A stretch of 64,000 bases of DNA from Bacteroidota bacterium. GTDB taxonomy: Bacteria; Bacteroidota; Bacteroidia; Cytophagales; Cyclobacteriaceae. Where the stretch lies: NCBI GenBank assembly GCA_024280115.1, contig JAJRQT010000081.1, positions 1 through 64,000 on the forward strand, read 5' to 3'. A program made the position numbers and the translations under genes. The notes under the pieces are model-generated. The model was not told the DNA's origin, did not search any database, and saw nothing but the letters and a program-made list of their open reading frames with translations. This document shows, in pieces, positions 34,697-44,122 of the stretch. Each line of letters starts with the position of its first letter. The stretch's first letter is position 1.

Positions 34697-35542
34697 ATGA
34701 AAAAAGCATTATTTAGCATTTTAATTCTTTTCCTGATAGTTTCTGTAGAAGCATCTGCTCAAGAGAAAGGACAAATTGCGAATGAAAATTCAGTATATCC
34801 GATTCCATACAATAACCAGATGTACAAAAGGACAGTCTGGAGAAGAATGGATCTCAAGGAAAAGCAAAACAGACCTTTCTTTTCTACAAGCAATGAGATA
34901 ACGAGAATTATCATCGGCGCCGTTGAGAGTGGTTTGATCTATCCTTATGAAGATGATTCACTCAACAAGAGAATGTCGAAAGAACAATTTCTTGAAAATC
35001 TAAAGCTCCCAACGGATGATGATGATGATTTTGGAGCGGCTGATGATGCTGGATTTGGTGATGACTCAGGCGCCTGGGGTGGCAATGCCGGATGGGGTGA
35101 TGAAGAAGAGACTGCATCTGCTATTCAATACTACGATGCTACTCAATTGAATATCATGAGGATAAAAGAAGACATGATATTTGACCAGGTGAGATCGAGA
35201 TTGTATTGGGATATCCAATCATTTGAAATGATCATACCGGCAACCGAAGTAGCAACCGGTATCGAAAAATCAGTTGGTGTTTTTAAGTACAAGGATCTGG
35301 AGAAACTTTTCAGAAGTATGCCGGACAGAGCTATTTGGTATAACAGGCAAAATACTGCGCAACATAGGAATATGGCCGATGCCTTTCTGTTAAGGTTGTT
35401 TAGCGCCAGGGTTGTAAAGGTTTCCAACCCAAGGGATGACTGGATTCAAGATATTTCTCCCGATCAAAGATCTGCGCTGTTCAAATCTCAGCAAGAGGAA
35501 TATAAACTCATTGAGTACGAACATAATCTTTGGGAATTTTAG
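34697..35542 (+). CDS. gldN: Gliding motility/T9SS protein GldN
   Basis: 281 residues. A signal peptide ends at ASAQ (22). Conserved GldN/PorN blocks follow: VYPIPYNNQMYKRTVWRRMDLKEKQN and IMRIKEDMIFDQVRSRLYWDIQSFEMIIP. Residues 107-138 are an Asp/Gly/Trp-rich acidic insertion (DDDDDFGAADDAGFG...) between the two conserved halves, likely a flexible loop. GldN completes the periplasmic ring with GldK. A strong terminator 20 bases downstream ends the locus. Confidence 0.92.
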   Translation: MKKALFSILILFLIVSVEASAQEKGQIANENSVYPIPYNNQMYKRTVWRRMDLKEKQNRPFFSTSNEITRIIIGAVESGLIYPYEDDSLNKRMSKEQFLENLKLPTDDDDDFGAADDAGFGDDSGAWGGNAGWGDEEETASAIQYYDATQLNIMRIKEDMIFDQVRSRLYWDIQSFEMIIPATEVATGIEKSVGVFKYKDLEKLFRSMPDRAIWYNRQNTAQHRNMADAFLLRLFSARVVKVSNPRDDWIQDISPDQRSALFKSQQEEYKLIEYEHNLWEF

Positions 35543-35562
35543 TGAAATTTTATAGAATATAT

Positions 35563-35596
35563 AAAAAAAGGACTTCAATATTGAGGTCCTTTTTTT
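35563..35596 (+). terminator. Bidirectional terminator after gldN
   Basis: A near-perfect hairpin: AAAAAAAGGAC-TTCAA pairs with TTGA-G-GTCCTTTTTTT around a 2-base centre, with one T-G pair. The T-run on either strand allows termination of gldN and possibly of aspS on the other strand, though aspS ends 128 bases away. Confidence 0.85.
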
Positions 35597-35724
35597 ATGT
35601 TTGGATTTTGCCATTGGATGTTCAATACTTTTGATTAATAATGTTTTGGATGCCCGGTGATCGATGCAATTATCAAACAATTATCGTAAGAACTGCGACT
35701 ATTCGGCTATCGCTAGGATAAATT

Positions 35725-37473
35725 CTAATCTTTTAAATCTAATCCCAATTCATCTAATTGTTCTTTAGATATTGTGGATGGTGAATCTATCATCACGTCT
35801 CTACCAGAATTGTTTTTTGGGAAAGCAATATAATCTCTGATGGAGTCTGACCCTCCAAACATGGCGCAAAGCCTGTCAAATCCAAAAGCGATACCACCAT
35901 GAGGTGGGGCGCCATATTCAAAGGCGTCCATCAAGAATCCGAACTGTTTTTTAGCCTCATCATCCGTAAATCCCAGGGCTTTAAACATTTGCTGCTGCAA
36001 TTCCTTGTTATGGATTCTGATGGATCCACCACCAATTTCTACACCATTGATCACCAAATCGTAGGCATTTGCCTTTACTGAGCCCGGATCGCTTGACAAT
36101 TTTTCTAAGTCATCCGGTTTTGGAGAGGTAAACGGATGATGCATGGCGTGAAATCTCTGAGAATCCTCATCCCACTCAAGCAATGGAAAATCAAGTACCC
36201 AAAGGGCTTTAAATTCATCTTTATTTTTTAACCCGAGATCTTCACCAATTTTGAGTCTTAATTCAGATAGAGCACCTCTTATTTGATCAGTAACCCCCGA
36301 GAGTATTAAAAGAAGGTCGCCGGGATTGGCATTCATTTTATCCGTCCATTTTTTTAAATCTTCCTGATTGTAAAACTTATCAACCGAAGATTTGAATGTG
36401 CCGTCTTCATTGCATTTTACATAAACCAAACCCTTAGCGCCAATCTGAGGTTTTCTCACGTAATCCGTGAGCGCGTATAGTTGTTTCCTGGAATAATGGG
36501 CACATCCGGCAGCGCAGATTCCTACGACCAATTCAGAATCATCAAATACTTTAAATCCTTTACCCTTTGCAACATCGTTCAATTCCACAAACAGCATTTC
36601 GAACCTGGTATCGGGCTTATCGTTACCATAATTCTTCATCGCATGATCATAGGTCATTCTCTCCACATTTTCCAGTTTGTAGCCCATTACTTTATCGAAG
36701 AGATGGACGGTAAGACCTTCAAAAGTATTGAGAATATCTTCCCGGTCAATGAACGACATTTCACAGTCGATCTGAGTAAATTCTGGTTGCCGGTCAGCTC
36801 TAAGGTCTTCATCACGGAAACATTTTACAATTTGAAAATACCTGTCTATTCCAGATACCATCAGCAATTGTTTGAAAGTCTGAGGCGATTGCGGTAAAGC
36901 ATAAAACTCACCCTGATTGACCCTGGAAGGAACTATAAAATCCCGTGCGCCTTCAGGTGTGGATTTTATGAGAAACGGCGTTTCTATTTCCATGAAATTT
37001 TTTAAATCCAGATAGTTCCTTGTTTGCTGTAGCATTTTGTGCCTCAACTCGAGATTTTTTCTGACTGGATTTCTGCGGATATCCAGGTATCTATATTTCA
37101 TTCTCAATTCATCACCTCCATCTGTATTATCTTCGATGGTAAAAGGCGGAACATTTGAGGCATTCAAAATCTCAATTTCGCTGACTTCAATTTCTATATC
37201 TCCTGTCTGAATTTTATCGTTTTTAGAATACCGTTCCAAAACACTTCCCGAAGTCCTGATCACAAATTCTCTTCCCAGGCTTCGAACAATGTCAATAATT
37301 TCTTTTGCAGTTTTACTTTCATCAAAGGCCAATTGAGTTACCCCATATCGATCGCGAAGATCCACCCAGATCATACCGCCTTTATCTCTTACTTTGTGTA
37401 CCCATCCACTCAGTGTGACATTTTTATTTACATCATCAAGGCGTAATTCGCCGCAAGTATGTGTTCTTAGCAT
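35725..37473 (-). CDS. aspS: Aspartyl-tRNA synthetase
   Basis: 582 residues from the ATG at 37473 ([11 protein letters not shown]); an in-frame start at 37521 would add 16 atypical residues. The OB-fold anticodon-binding domain (about 1-105), class II core with motif 2 [18 protein letters not shown], bacterial GAD insertion domain (about 285-415), and motif 3 [15 protein letters not shown] are all present. It charges tRNA-Asp, and perhaps tRNA-Asn if non-discriminating. A TACATTTG box (37498-37505 on the minus strand) is a plausible -7 element. Confidence 0.95.
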   Translation of the reverse strand: MLRTHTCGELRLDDVNKNVTLSGWVHKVRDKGGMIWVDLRDRYGVTQLAFDESKTAKEIIDIVRSLGREFVIRTSGSVLERYSKNDKIQTGDIEIEVSEIEILNASNVPPFTIEDNTDGGDELRMKYRYLDIRRNPVRKNLELRHKMLQQTRNYLDLKNFMEIETPFLIKSTPEGARDFIVPSRVNQGEFYALPQSPQTFKQLLMVSGIDRYFQIVKCFRDEDLRADRQPEFTQIDCEMSFIDREDILNTFEGLTVHLFDKVMGYKLENVERMTYDHAMKNYGNDKPDTRFEMLFVELNDVAKGKGFKVFDDSELVVGICAAGCAHYSRKQLYALTDYVRKPQIGAKGLVYVKCNEDGTFKSSVDKFYNQEDLKKWTDKMNANPGDLLLILSGVTDQIRGALSELRLKIGEDLGLKNKDEFKALWVLDFPLLEWDEDSQRFHAMHHPFTSPKPDDLEKLSSDPGSVKANAYDLVINGVEIGGGSIRIHNKELQQQMFKALGFTDDEAKKQFGFLMDAFEYGAPPHGGIAFGFDRLCAMFGGSDSIRDYIAFPKNNSGRDVMIDSPSTISKEQLDELGLDLKD

Positions 37474-37577
37474 AATTTCTATTTTCAAATGAGTTTGCAA
37501 ATGTAAAAAATGTTTTATCAAATGACTTTAATAATCATTTGTAAATGCACATGTTATGTAAATAATTAACTCACCGG

Positions 37578-37608
37578 TTTGAAAAATCAAATACCTTTTG
37601 TCAATTTG
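37578..37608 (+). promoter_or_regulatory. Likely hemB promoter
   Basis: TTTG at 37578-37581, 19 bases, TCAATTTG at 37601-37608, seven of eight matches to TAnnTTTG. The start codon follows 39 bases later. Confidence 0.5.
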
Positions 37609-37647
37609 TGCATCGTTAAGTTTTTTAATTCTAAAGACCAATAAATT

Positions 37648-38616
37648 ATGCTGCGAAGACCCAGAAGAAACCGAAAAAGTGAAGTTGTCAGAGAGCTAGT
37701 TGTGGAGACAAGACTATCGAAAAATGATTTGATTTTCCCTCTTTTTATGGTAGATGGAGAGCATATAAAACAAGAAGTTGCTTCAATGCCCGGAATATTC
37801 AGATTCAGTGTTGACAATTTGCTTGAGGAAATCAATGAGTGCATGCAACTCGGCATCAAAACATTTTGCCTTTTTCCGGCTTTTGAAGAACGTTTGAAAG
37901 ATAAATATGCCTCTGTCAGCTCCGATCCATATAATTTTTATTTACGGGCAATTGAAAAAATAAAGAAAGAAATTCCCGAAGCATGTATTATGACAGATGT
38001 AGCAATGGATCCTTATAGTTCAGATGGGCATGATGGGTTGGTGGAAAATGGCGAAATTCTCAATGATGAGACACTGGAGATTTTAGCGCAGATGTCGCTT
38101 GCCCAGGCAAAGGTGGGTGCGGACATACTTGGCCCATCGGATATGATGGATGGTAGAATAGAATATATCAGGGAAATGTTGGACGATGAAGGATTTAGCA
38201 AAGTTTCTATCATGTCATACACTGCTAAATATGCCAGTGCTTTTTACGGCCCCTTCAGGGATGCCTTGGATTCTGCTCCGAAAGCCGGTGATAAAAAAAC
38301 CTATCAGATGAATCCTGCTAATGTTAAAGAAGCATTGATCGAAGCTGAACTTGATGAAATGGAAGGCGCTGACATGCTCATGGTGAAACCCGCATTATCC
38401 TATCTCGATGTTATTAAAGAATTGAGCGAAGTAAGCAATCTTCCTATTGCAGCATACAATGTAAGTGGCGAATATGCCATGATCAAGGCAGCAGATCAAA
38501 AAGGATGGCTCGATGGTGAAAAAACCATGTTGGAAGTACTCCTTAGTATCCGGAGAGCCGGAGCAAAAATCATCCTTACTTATTTTGCAAAAGAATATGC
38601 TCAATTAGGATTGTAA
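37648..38616 (+). CDS. hemB: Porphobilinogen synthase (5-aminolevulinate dehydratase)
   Basis: 322 residues. It opens RRPRRNRKSEVVRELVVETRLSKNDLIFPLFM, then MTDVAMDPYSSDGHDG, which holds the metal site in a form lacking the zinc-binding cysteine triad (so magnesium-type), VGADILGPSDMMDGRI, IMSYTAKYASAFYGPFRDA (Schiff-base region), MLMVKPALSYLD (second active-site Lys) and AAYNVSGEYAMI. It condenses two aminolevulinates to porphobilinogen. hemD is 8 kb upstream on the same strand but in another unit. Confidence 0.95.
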   Translation: MLRRPRRNRKSEVVRELVVETRLSKNDLIFPLFMVDGEHIKQEVASMPGIFRFSVDNLLEEINECMQLGIKTFCLFPAFEERLKDKYASVSSDPYNFYLRAIEKIKKEIPEACIMTDVAMDPYSSDGHDGLVENGEILNDETLEILAQMSLAQAKVGADILGPSDMMDGRIEYIREMLDDEGFSKVSIMSYTAKYASAFYGPFRDALDSAPKAGDKKTYQMNPANVKEALIEAELDEMEGADMLMVKPALSYLDVIKELSEVSNLPIAAYNVSGEYAMIKAADQKGWLDGEKTMLEVLLSIRRAGAKIILTYFAKEYAQLGL

Positions 38617-38687
38617 TTTTTCATATTGAAAAAATATTTAGCAACGGGAATCGTTTCATATTTTAGATTTTGGATTTTTTATAATTA

Positions 38688-39560
38688 ATGAATTTTAAAC
38701 CATTTATTTTTATTTTCATTTCCCTATGCAGCTTTTCTATATTGAAAGCTCAGAGTGAAGAGAGCCCTGCAGATTCTACTGAGTTCGATATTTTTGGAGA
38801 TACGGAAGACGGATTTAGTTTGATTAATGATTCTCCGCTCACCTTGAATATGGAAAGAGAGATGGAGCTTTCAAAAGAGGCCAAAGATGCCAGGAAAGAG
38901 AGAGAAAAAAAGAGAAAAAAGAAGTGGTTTTATGGAATGAAAACCAAGAAAGGATTTACCAGACGCGGGGTTGGAGATAATGTAGAACTTGAAATATTTT
39001 ACTATCTCAAAGACTACAGAGAAACAGATCCCTATGTTCCCCAGGTTTATTGGTATGATTTTACAAGAAAACGCATCAGGACCTCTGGTAAAATAGATGA
39101 TAAAAGAGGCGTAATTCTTCATGGCCCATACAAGAAGATTGTAAACGAGCAGGTGATTGTAGAAGGTATTTTTTATAAAGGCACCAAGAATGGCAGATGG
39201 ACAAGATATGACCGAAATGATATTTTGGTTGACAAAAGGAAATACTTCAGAGGATGGCCCAAGGACTCTAAAGTTAGATACTATGATGATAAACGGACAA
39301 AACTACTGGAAGTAATCCCCATTGTGTACGGAAAAAAGAATGGTGCTTATTTCAAGTTCCATGAAAATGGCACGGTTGCCGTTGTTGGTAAATATGACAA
39401 TGATGTTAAAGTTGGTAAATGGGTAGAGTATTATCCATTTATGCGCCGACGGAAAAAAGAAATTCAGTATCCCTCAGATCCTTATGATAAATCCTATCAG
39501 CCATTTATCAGTAAGGAGTGGGATCGTAGCAATCGGCTTGTATATCAGAGAAAACTTTAA
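38688..39560 (+). CDS. Secreted protein with MORN-like repeats
   Basis: 290 residues. A signal peptide (SILKAQ at about 22), an acidic then strongly basic region (EREKKRKKKWFYGMKTKKG), and in the C-terminal half MORN-variant repeats (GTKNGRWTRYDRND, YGKKNGAYFKFHENGTVAVVGKYDNDVKVGKWVEYYP). MORN-variant repeats are short beta hairpins of the YwqK type; in Bacteroidota such proteins are common and without a defined role. It follows hemB by 70 bases and may be read through from it. Confidence 0.7.
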   Translation: MNFKPFIFIFISLCSFSILKAQSEESPADSTEFDIFGDTEDGFSLINDSPLTLNMEREMELSKEAKDARKEREKKRKKKWFYGMKTKKGFTRRGVGDNVELEIFYYLKDYRETDPYVPQVYWYDFTRKRIRTSGKIDDKRGVILHGPYKKIVNEQVIVEGIFYKGTKNGRWTRYDRNDILVDKRKYFRGWPKDSKVRYYDDKRTKLLEVIPIVYGKKNGAYFKFHENGTVAVVGKYDNDVKVGKWVEYYPFMRRRKKEIQYPSDPYDKSYQPFISKEWDRSNRLVYQRKL

Positions 39561-39577
39561 AACTGATTGTTCAGTTT
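39560..39577 (+). terminator. Weak hairpin overlapping the stop codon
   Basis: AAACTGA / TCAGTTT, 7-bp stem with a 4-base loop, directly over the stop of the MORN-repeat gene. Only a short T-run follows. Confidence 0.35.
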
Positions 39578-39835
39578 AGGTGCTTAGACTGCGACATTTA
39601 CAAACATGTTGTTCAAACCAGATCCCAATTGTCAGTTATGTGTTTGGGAAATTTACGTGTTCGCACTTAACGACTGAAAACTCGCAGCTAATTATGATAG
39701 CTATCAATTGATATCACGATGATAATCGGTTTTATTTTTATCTGAATTGAAAACACGTATTTACGTTTACTAGGCTGTTTTCAAAACGGTTACCATACTT
39801 CGGTTTAGAAGCTTTTTATATCATTCACATAAGTA

Positions 39836-40423
39836 TTAATACACATAAAGATATATGGCTATAAAATGGCTTACACTCCCGCACAAGACAAAAAGATGCC
39901 AGATAGCGTGATTATAAGGGATTCTTTCTACTGAATAAAAAATTGTCCCTATGCTATAGAATATGCCTCCCATCAAGATCCAAATTGATGCCTGCCAGGG
40001 AAGATGTTGATAGAAGGTTTTAATTTTTATTATAGCCATCCAGCCCATTGCCAGGTAAATTAAAGTGGAAATCAGTTTCAGTTTTTTAATCATGAAGAGT
40101 TTATAAATAATACCGACTGCTGCTATGCTCCACATGATAATAAAAAAAGAAATGTGTATTTCTTCACGAAGACTTACCAGTAAAAATGGGGTGTAGGTTC
40201 CGGCAATTAAAATAAAAATAGCAGTATGATCTATTAAGTGAAAAAGCTCTTTCGACTTCGGGTTGGTTAAAGCGTGATAAAGCGTGGAGGCCGAATATAA
40301 TAATAGAAGAGCGCCACAAAAGACGTAAGCGCTGAATATCTGAATAGGATCTTGATTATAGGCTTTCATTAATAGTGCAATGGTGCCGATTATACTCAAT
40401 ACCACGCCAACCGCATGCGTCAT
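39836..40423 (-). CDS. Hemolysin III / PAQR-type membrane protein
   Basis: 195 residues with seven hydrophobic helices. The conserved motifs are STLYHAL, HLIDHTAIFILIAGTYTPF and, near the end, HAIWHLFVLCGSVSHFIAI, whose His residues form the metal site of the HlyIII/PAQR family. The reading frame continues open upstream of the ATG with KKYRNKSTSFQGIANS, which also looks like the family's N-terminus, yet no start codon is available there; the start at 40423 thus trims it. Role unknown; true cytolysin activity is not implied. Confidence 0.85.
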   Translation of the reverse strand: MTHAVGVVLSIIGTIALLMKAYNQDPIQIFSAYVFCGALLLLYSASTLYHALTNPKSKELFHLIDHTAIFILIAGTYTPFLLVSLREEIHISFFIIMWSIAAVGIIYKLFMIKKLKLISTLIYLAMGWMAIIKIKTFYQHLPWQASIWILMGGIFYSIGTIFYSVERIPYNHAIWHLFVLCGSVSHFIAIYLYVY

Positions 40424-40877
40424 TGAATTAGCTATTCCTTGGAAGGAAGTGCTTTTATTTCTATATTTTTTAAGCTCAAGGGTACACGTTCTATAGGAAA
40501 ATAGTAAAAATAAATATTTTATCCATATAAGAAAAATACAATTTTTAATATAGGACTACTCATATGTTAAACAATAAATTTAAGTATAAAGTTTAAGGAG
40601 TTGAATATGTGGATGTTAAAATTTTTAGTAAAAAAATGTGGATAACTTCTTAAAAAAATATTTGTATTGAAAAACCCTATTAACTACTTTCAAGATCAAT
40701 TAATACTTTATCAACATTGTATTGATTTTTTTTTGTTTGAGTCCGTCACGCAAAAAACTAAATAAAATTCCGGTCGTCAGGATGTAAATTACCTTAGGTA
40801 ATTTACAGTAGAAATGTAGAATAGTACAATTTTCGAAAGAAATTGTCGTTGTGAGAAATTATTAAAATCTGTTTAAA
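40424..40877 (+). promoter_or_regulatory. Structured leader upstream of nrdJ
   Basis: A 454-base AT-rich gap between divergent genes. Two perfect hairpins lie just before nrdJ: GTAAATTACC-TTA-GGTAATTTAC at 40784-40806 (10-bp stem, 3-base loop) and ACAATTT / AAATTGT at 40826-40846 (7-bp stem, 7-base loop). TTTG at 40733-40736 and TAAATAAA 19 bases on form a weak promoter candidate. No B12-box of the cobalamin riboswitch kind can be recognised. The hairpins may be an operator or a translational control element for the reductase. Confidence 0.5.
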
Positions 40878-43190
40878 ATGAGTAAAAAAACGTTAACCAC
40901 AGTGGAAGGAAAAAATGGTGCTGCTGAGAAAAAATCGAAGGCAATGGATAAAGCTAACGAAAAGAAGAAAATCGAATTTAAAGAGCCAACCAAAGTAATA
41001 AAGAGAGATGGCCGGATAGAGAATTTTGAGTCAACAAGAATTGAGGTTGCGATTACCAGGTGTTTTAAAGGCTTGGGACGGACTAATTTTGATGCCCAGA
41101 AAATAACCAAACAGATAGTAAATATTGTATCTGCCAAATTTGAACAACCGACCGTTGAGCAGGTTCAGGACATCGTAGAAATGGTATTGCAGGCAGCCGG
41201 AGAATATGAAGCTGCCAAAAGCTATATTCTATACCGTGCAGAACACGCCAAGATGCGGGAGACAAGACCGGTACCTGATGAAGTCAGAGATGCATTTGAC
41301 GCATCTGATAAATATTTTCCTACTCAGTTACAGAAATTCCAGTTTTACGATAAATATGCACGTTTTACCTATGAGCATGGTCGCAGAGAAACCTGGGTTG
41401 AAACAGTTGACAGGGCAGTAGAGTACCTCAAAGAGCTTTCTGATTATCGCTTACAACCTTTGACTTACCAAAGATTGAAACATGGAATTCTCAACATGAA
41501 GATTATGCCATCAATGAGGTTGCTGGCAATGGCTGGCCCTGCCGCAAGAAGAAATAATATCAGCTTGTACAATTGCTCTTATATGCCGGTTGACAGCGTT
41601 GATTCTTTTGTAGAAGCATTGATTATTTCAATGAGCGGTTGTGGAGTCGGTTATTCTGTGGAAGCAGATTACATCGAAAAGTTACCGAGAATTAAACGAC
41701 AAAAGAATGAGCCTCCTTTTCAACATGTTGTAGAGGACTCTACGGAAGGCTGGGCAGATTCTCTCAGAACAGGATTAGATGCCTGGTTCAATGGCAGAGA
41801 TGTACATTTCAATTACTCTTTAGTTAGACCGTCGGGAGCTGTTTTGAGAATAAAAGGAGGCAGAGCTTCTGGGCCTGAGCCATTGCGTGTAATGCTCGAT
41901 TTTGCGAGAACAAGGATATTATCTCGACAAGGTTCTACATTGCGTCCATTGGATGGACATGATATTATGTGCGCAGTTGGTGCTGCGGCTGTATCAGGTG
42001 GCGTCCGTCGAACTGCTATGATCGCTTTGTTTGATTATGATGATCAGGAAATGCTGCATTGCAAGGATGGTGATTTCTGGAAAAAGAACAATCAAAGATG
42101 GAATGCAAACAATTCCTCAGTTTGGCCGGATAGAAAACTGAGCCAGGCAGAAATTGCCAACTTTTTACTTAGCATGGTCAATTCAGAAAGAGGAGAACCT
42201 GGTATTTTCAATAGGAAAGCAGCTACTAATACGCGGCCAAAAAGAAGAAAGTTGGCGAAATTCGGAACCAATCCATGTGGAGAGATAATACTCAAACCAT
42301 TCCAGTTCTGCAATTTATCAGTAGCGGTAGCACGTGAAAATGATACTATTGAGGATTTAAAAGAAAAGGTTGAATTGGCTGCAATATTAGGAACCATACA
42401 ATCAAAGGCGACACACTTCCCCGGATTGAGAAAAGAATGGAGGAAGAATTGTGAAGCAGAGCGATTGTTAGGTGTGGATATCAACGGTCAATTGGATAGT
42501 CCTGCAGCTCAGGATCCTGAGAATATGAAAATTTTGCGACAGGTAGTTGTAGAAACCAACGAAAAAGTTGCCAAAATTATAGGGATCAATCCATCTGTTT
42601 CCACAACTTGTGTGAAACCATCAGGCAACTCATCTCAACTTCTAAACTGTTCTCCAGGTCTTCATGCCAGGTGGTCACCTTATTATATTAGAAATGTAAG
42701 AGTTGCAGCAAATTCACCAATATATAAGGTTCTTGATAATGCCGGTGTGCCAATGGATCCGGAAAACGGTCAAAACAAAGAGAATGCAACTTCTTATGTC
42801 ATTCACTTCCCTGTGAAGTCGCCTGATGCTGCAATCACGAGAGGTGACAGGACAGCTCTTGAGCAGTGTGAATACTGGTTGCAAAATAAAATGAACTATA
42901 CTGAGCATAATCCCAGTGTTACAATTACCTACAAGCCAGATGAGGTATTGGATATCATTAAATGGACCTGGGAAAATCAGGATAAAATTGGAGGGATGAC
43001 ATTCCTGCCGGCATTCGATGCCTCATTTGATCAAATGCCTTACACGGAAATTGACAAAGAGGAATATGAAAAATTGAATGCAGAATTCCCGGATATTGAT
43101 TTCAGTAAGATTTACCGGTATGAAGAAGAGGACTTTACAACTGCGGCACAAGAGCTGGCTTGTATGGCAGGAAACTGTGATGTCTTGTAA
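40878..43190 (+). CDS. nrdJ: Class II (adenosylcobalamin-dependent) ribonucleotide reductase
   Basis: 770 residues. An ATP-cone allosteric domain (about 38-125, VIKRDGRIENFESTRIEVAI) precedes the barrel. The active-site cysteines are in SLYNCSYMPVD, in NPCGEIILKPFQFCNLS and in the C-terminal CMAGNCDVL tail that re-reduces the site. The NPCGE motif, lack of a radical-tyrosine partner, and length of about 740-770 fit the monomeric B12-dependent ribonucleoside-triphosphate reductase. It supplies dNTPs with or without oxygen, provided cobalamin is present. A strongly charged N-terminal extension (about 1-35) is extra. Preceded by two hairpins in its leader. Confidence 0.9.
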   Translation: MSKKTLTTVEGKNGAAEKKSKAMDKANEKKKIEFKEPTKVIKRDGRIENFESTRIEVAITRCFKGLGRTNFDAQKITKQIVNIVSAKFEQPTVEQVQDIVEMVLQAAGEYEAAKSYILYRAEHAKMRETRPVPDEVRDAFDASDKYFPTQLQKFQFYDKYARFTYEHGRRETWVETVDRAVEYLKELSDYRLQPLTYQRLKHGILNMKIMPSMRLLAMAGPAARRNNISLYNCSYMPVDSVDSFVEALIISMSGCGVGYSVEADYIEKLPRIKRQKNEPPFQHVVEDSTEGWADSLRTGLDAWFNGRDVHFNYSLVRPSGAVLRIKGGRASGPEPLRVMLDFARTRILSRQGSTLRPLDGHDIMCAVGAAAVSGGVRRTAMIALFDYDDQEMLHCKDGDFWKKNNQRWNANNSSVWPDRKLSQAEIANFLLSMVNSERGEPGIFNRKAATNTRPKRRKLAKFGTNPCGEIILKPFQFCNLSVAVARENDTIEDLKEKVELAAILGTIQSKATHFPGLRKEWRKNCEAERLLGVDINGQLDSPAAQDPENMKILRQVVVETNEKVAKIIGINPSVSTTCVKPSGNSSQLLNCSPGLHARWSPYYIRNVRVAANSPIYKVLDNAGVPMDPENGQNKENATSYVIHFPVKSPDAAITRGDRTALEQCEYWLQNKMNYTEHNPSVTITYKPDEVLDIIKWTWENQDKIGGMTFLPAFDASFDQMPYTEIDKEEYEKLNAEFPDIDFSKIYRYEEEDFTTAAQELACMAGNCDVL

Positions 43191-43230
43191 ATATTTTGAT
43201 AAATAATCATTGAAGCTATTTGAAAAAGGC

Positions 43231-43328
43231 AGAAGTCAGAAATTGTGAAAAGATAGGAAACAATAGGTTTTAAAAAATTTCCGCTCCATTTAAAACTCAG
43301 TTCATTGACTTCCAACTCCTGACTTCTG
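43231..43328. repeat. Inverted-repeat arms between convergent genes
   Basis: CAGAAGTCAG (43231-43240) and CTGACTTCTG (43319-43328) are perfect 10-base inverted repeats about 78 bases apart, with weaker match beyond. Such AGTCAGAAG-word elements are frequent in Bacteroidota gaps (my recollection). They lie between the ends of nrdJ and the ICMT-like gene and could form a long 3' stem. Confidence 0.5.
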
Positions 43329-43343
43329 GCTTCGAACTAATCA

Positions 43344-43919
43344 CTATTTCCAAAACCTCGGTATAAGCATCGGGGTTTTCTTTTTATATTCAGAATATTT
43401 TTCACCAAATACCTTCACCAGTTTCCTTTCTTCAAACTGAATTCCGACTAAAAAGTAAATGATCATCATTGAGGACGATATAAGCGTGCTAAGTTTCGGG
43501 TTAAATAAAAAATAACCCACAATTAGCAGAATCGAACCAGAGTAAAGCGGGTGCCGTACCTTTTTCAGCAATCCATCTGTTTTGAATTCATCTTCCGGAT
43601 TTAAATTTCCAATTCCTAAAAATGCTTTTGTATCGTAACTTTTGAAAGCTATTTTAGCAATAATCACACCCCAACCGGCTAATAACAAACCTGTTAACTT
43701 CAATATATTGTTCGGATAAAAAACAAAATGGGATTCGATTGTTGATGAAAATATTACAAGTGCTATTAATGTGAGTGTAGCAATAACAACAAATATGAAC
43801 CGGTAAGTTTGAGGTTGTATCCCAATGGAGTAAAAATAGTTTTTAACAAAAAGGAGTGCCATCAGACTGTGCAAAATGAAATATAATACCCAGAATATAC
43901 CAAGCCATACGTGATTCAT
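43344..43919 (-). CDS. ICMT/PEMT-like membrane methyltransferase
   Basis: 191 residues with five hydrophobic helices. The C-terminal block VRHPLYSGSILLIVGYFLF ... FEERKLVKVFGEKYSEYKKKTPMLIP matches the isoprenylcysteine carboxyl methyltransferase / phospholipid methyltransferase fold, where RHP and EER bind SAM and close the active site. Bacterial members methylate unknown small or lipid substrates. It converges on nrdJ and has no operon partner. Confidence 0.82.
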   Translation of the reverse strand: MNHVWLGIFWVLYFILHSLMALLFVKNYFYSIGIQPQTYRFIFVVIATLTLIALVIFSSTIESHFVFYPNNILKLTGLLLAGWGVIIAKIAFKSYDTKAFLGIGNLNPEDEFKTDGLLKKVRHPLYSGSILLIVGYFLFNPKLSTLISSSMMIIYFLVGIQFEERKLVKVFGEKYSEYKKKTPMLIPRFWK

Positions 43920-44122
43920 ATATTTTATTGATTAGTTATTTTAACAATTATTCGGAAATAATGTTCGATGATTTATCTTCATGGAATGTAAATTAAAGGA
44001 ATGTGTGGCGTTTGTAAATATTAGACCAGGAATAGATAACGGATTTGATTATAGGATGTTTTTTAAGAATTGTTATTTATATTCACAAGCCAGCAATATT
44101 TCATTTTTAAACTGAATAAAAT

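Noticed and set aside
40424-40877. Possible cobalamin riboswitch before the B12-dependent reductase
   Set aside because: No B12-box or multi-stem layout of that class is recognisable; only two simple hairpins are present.
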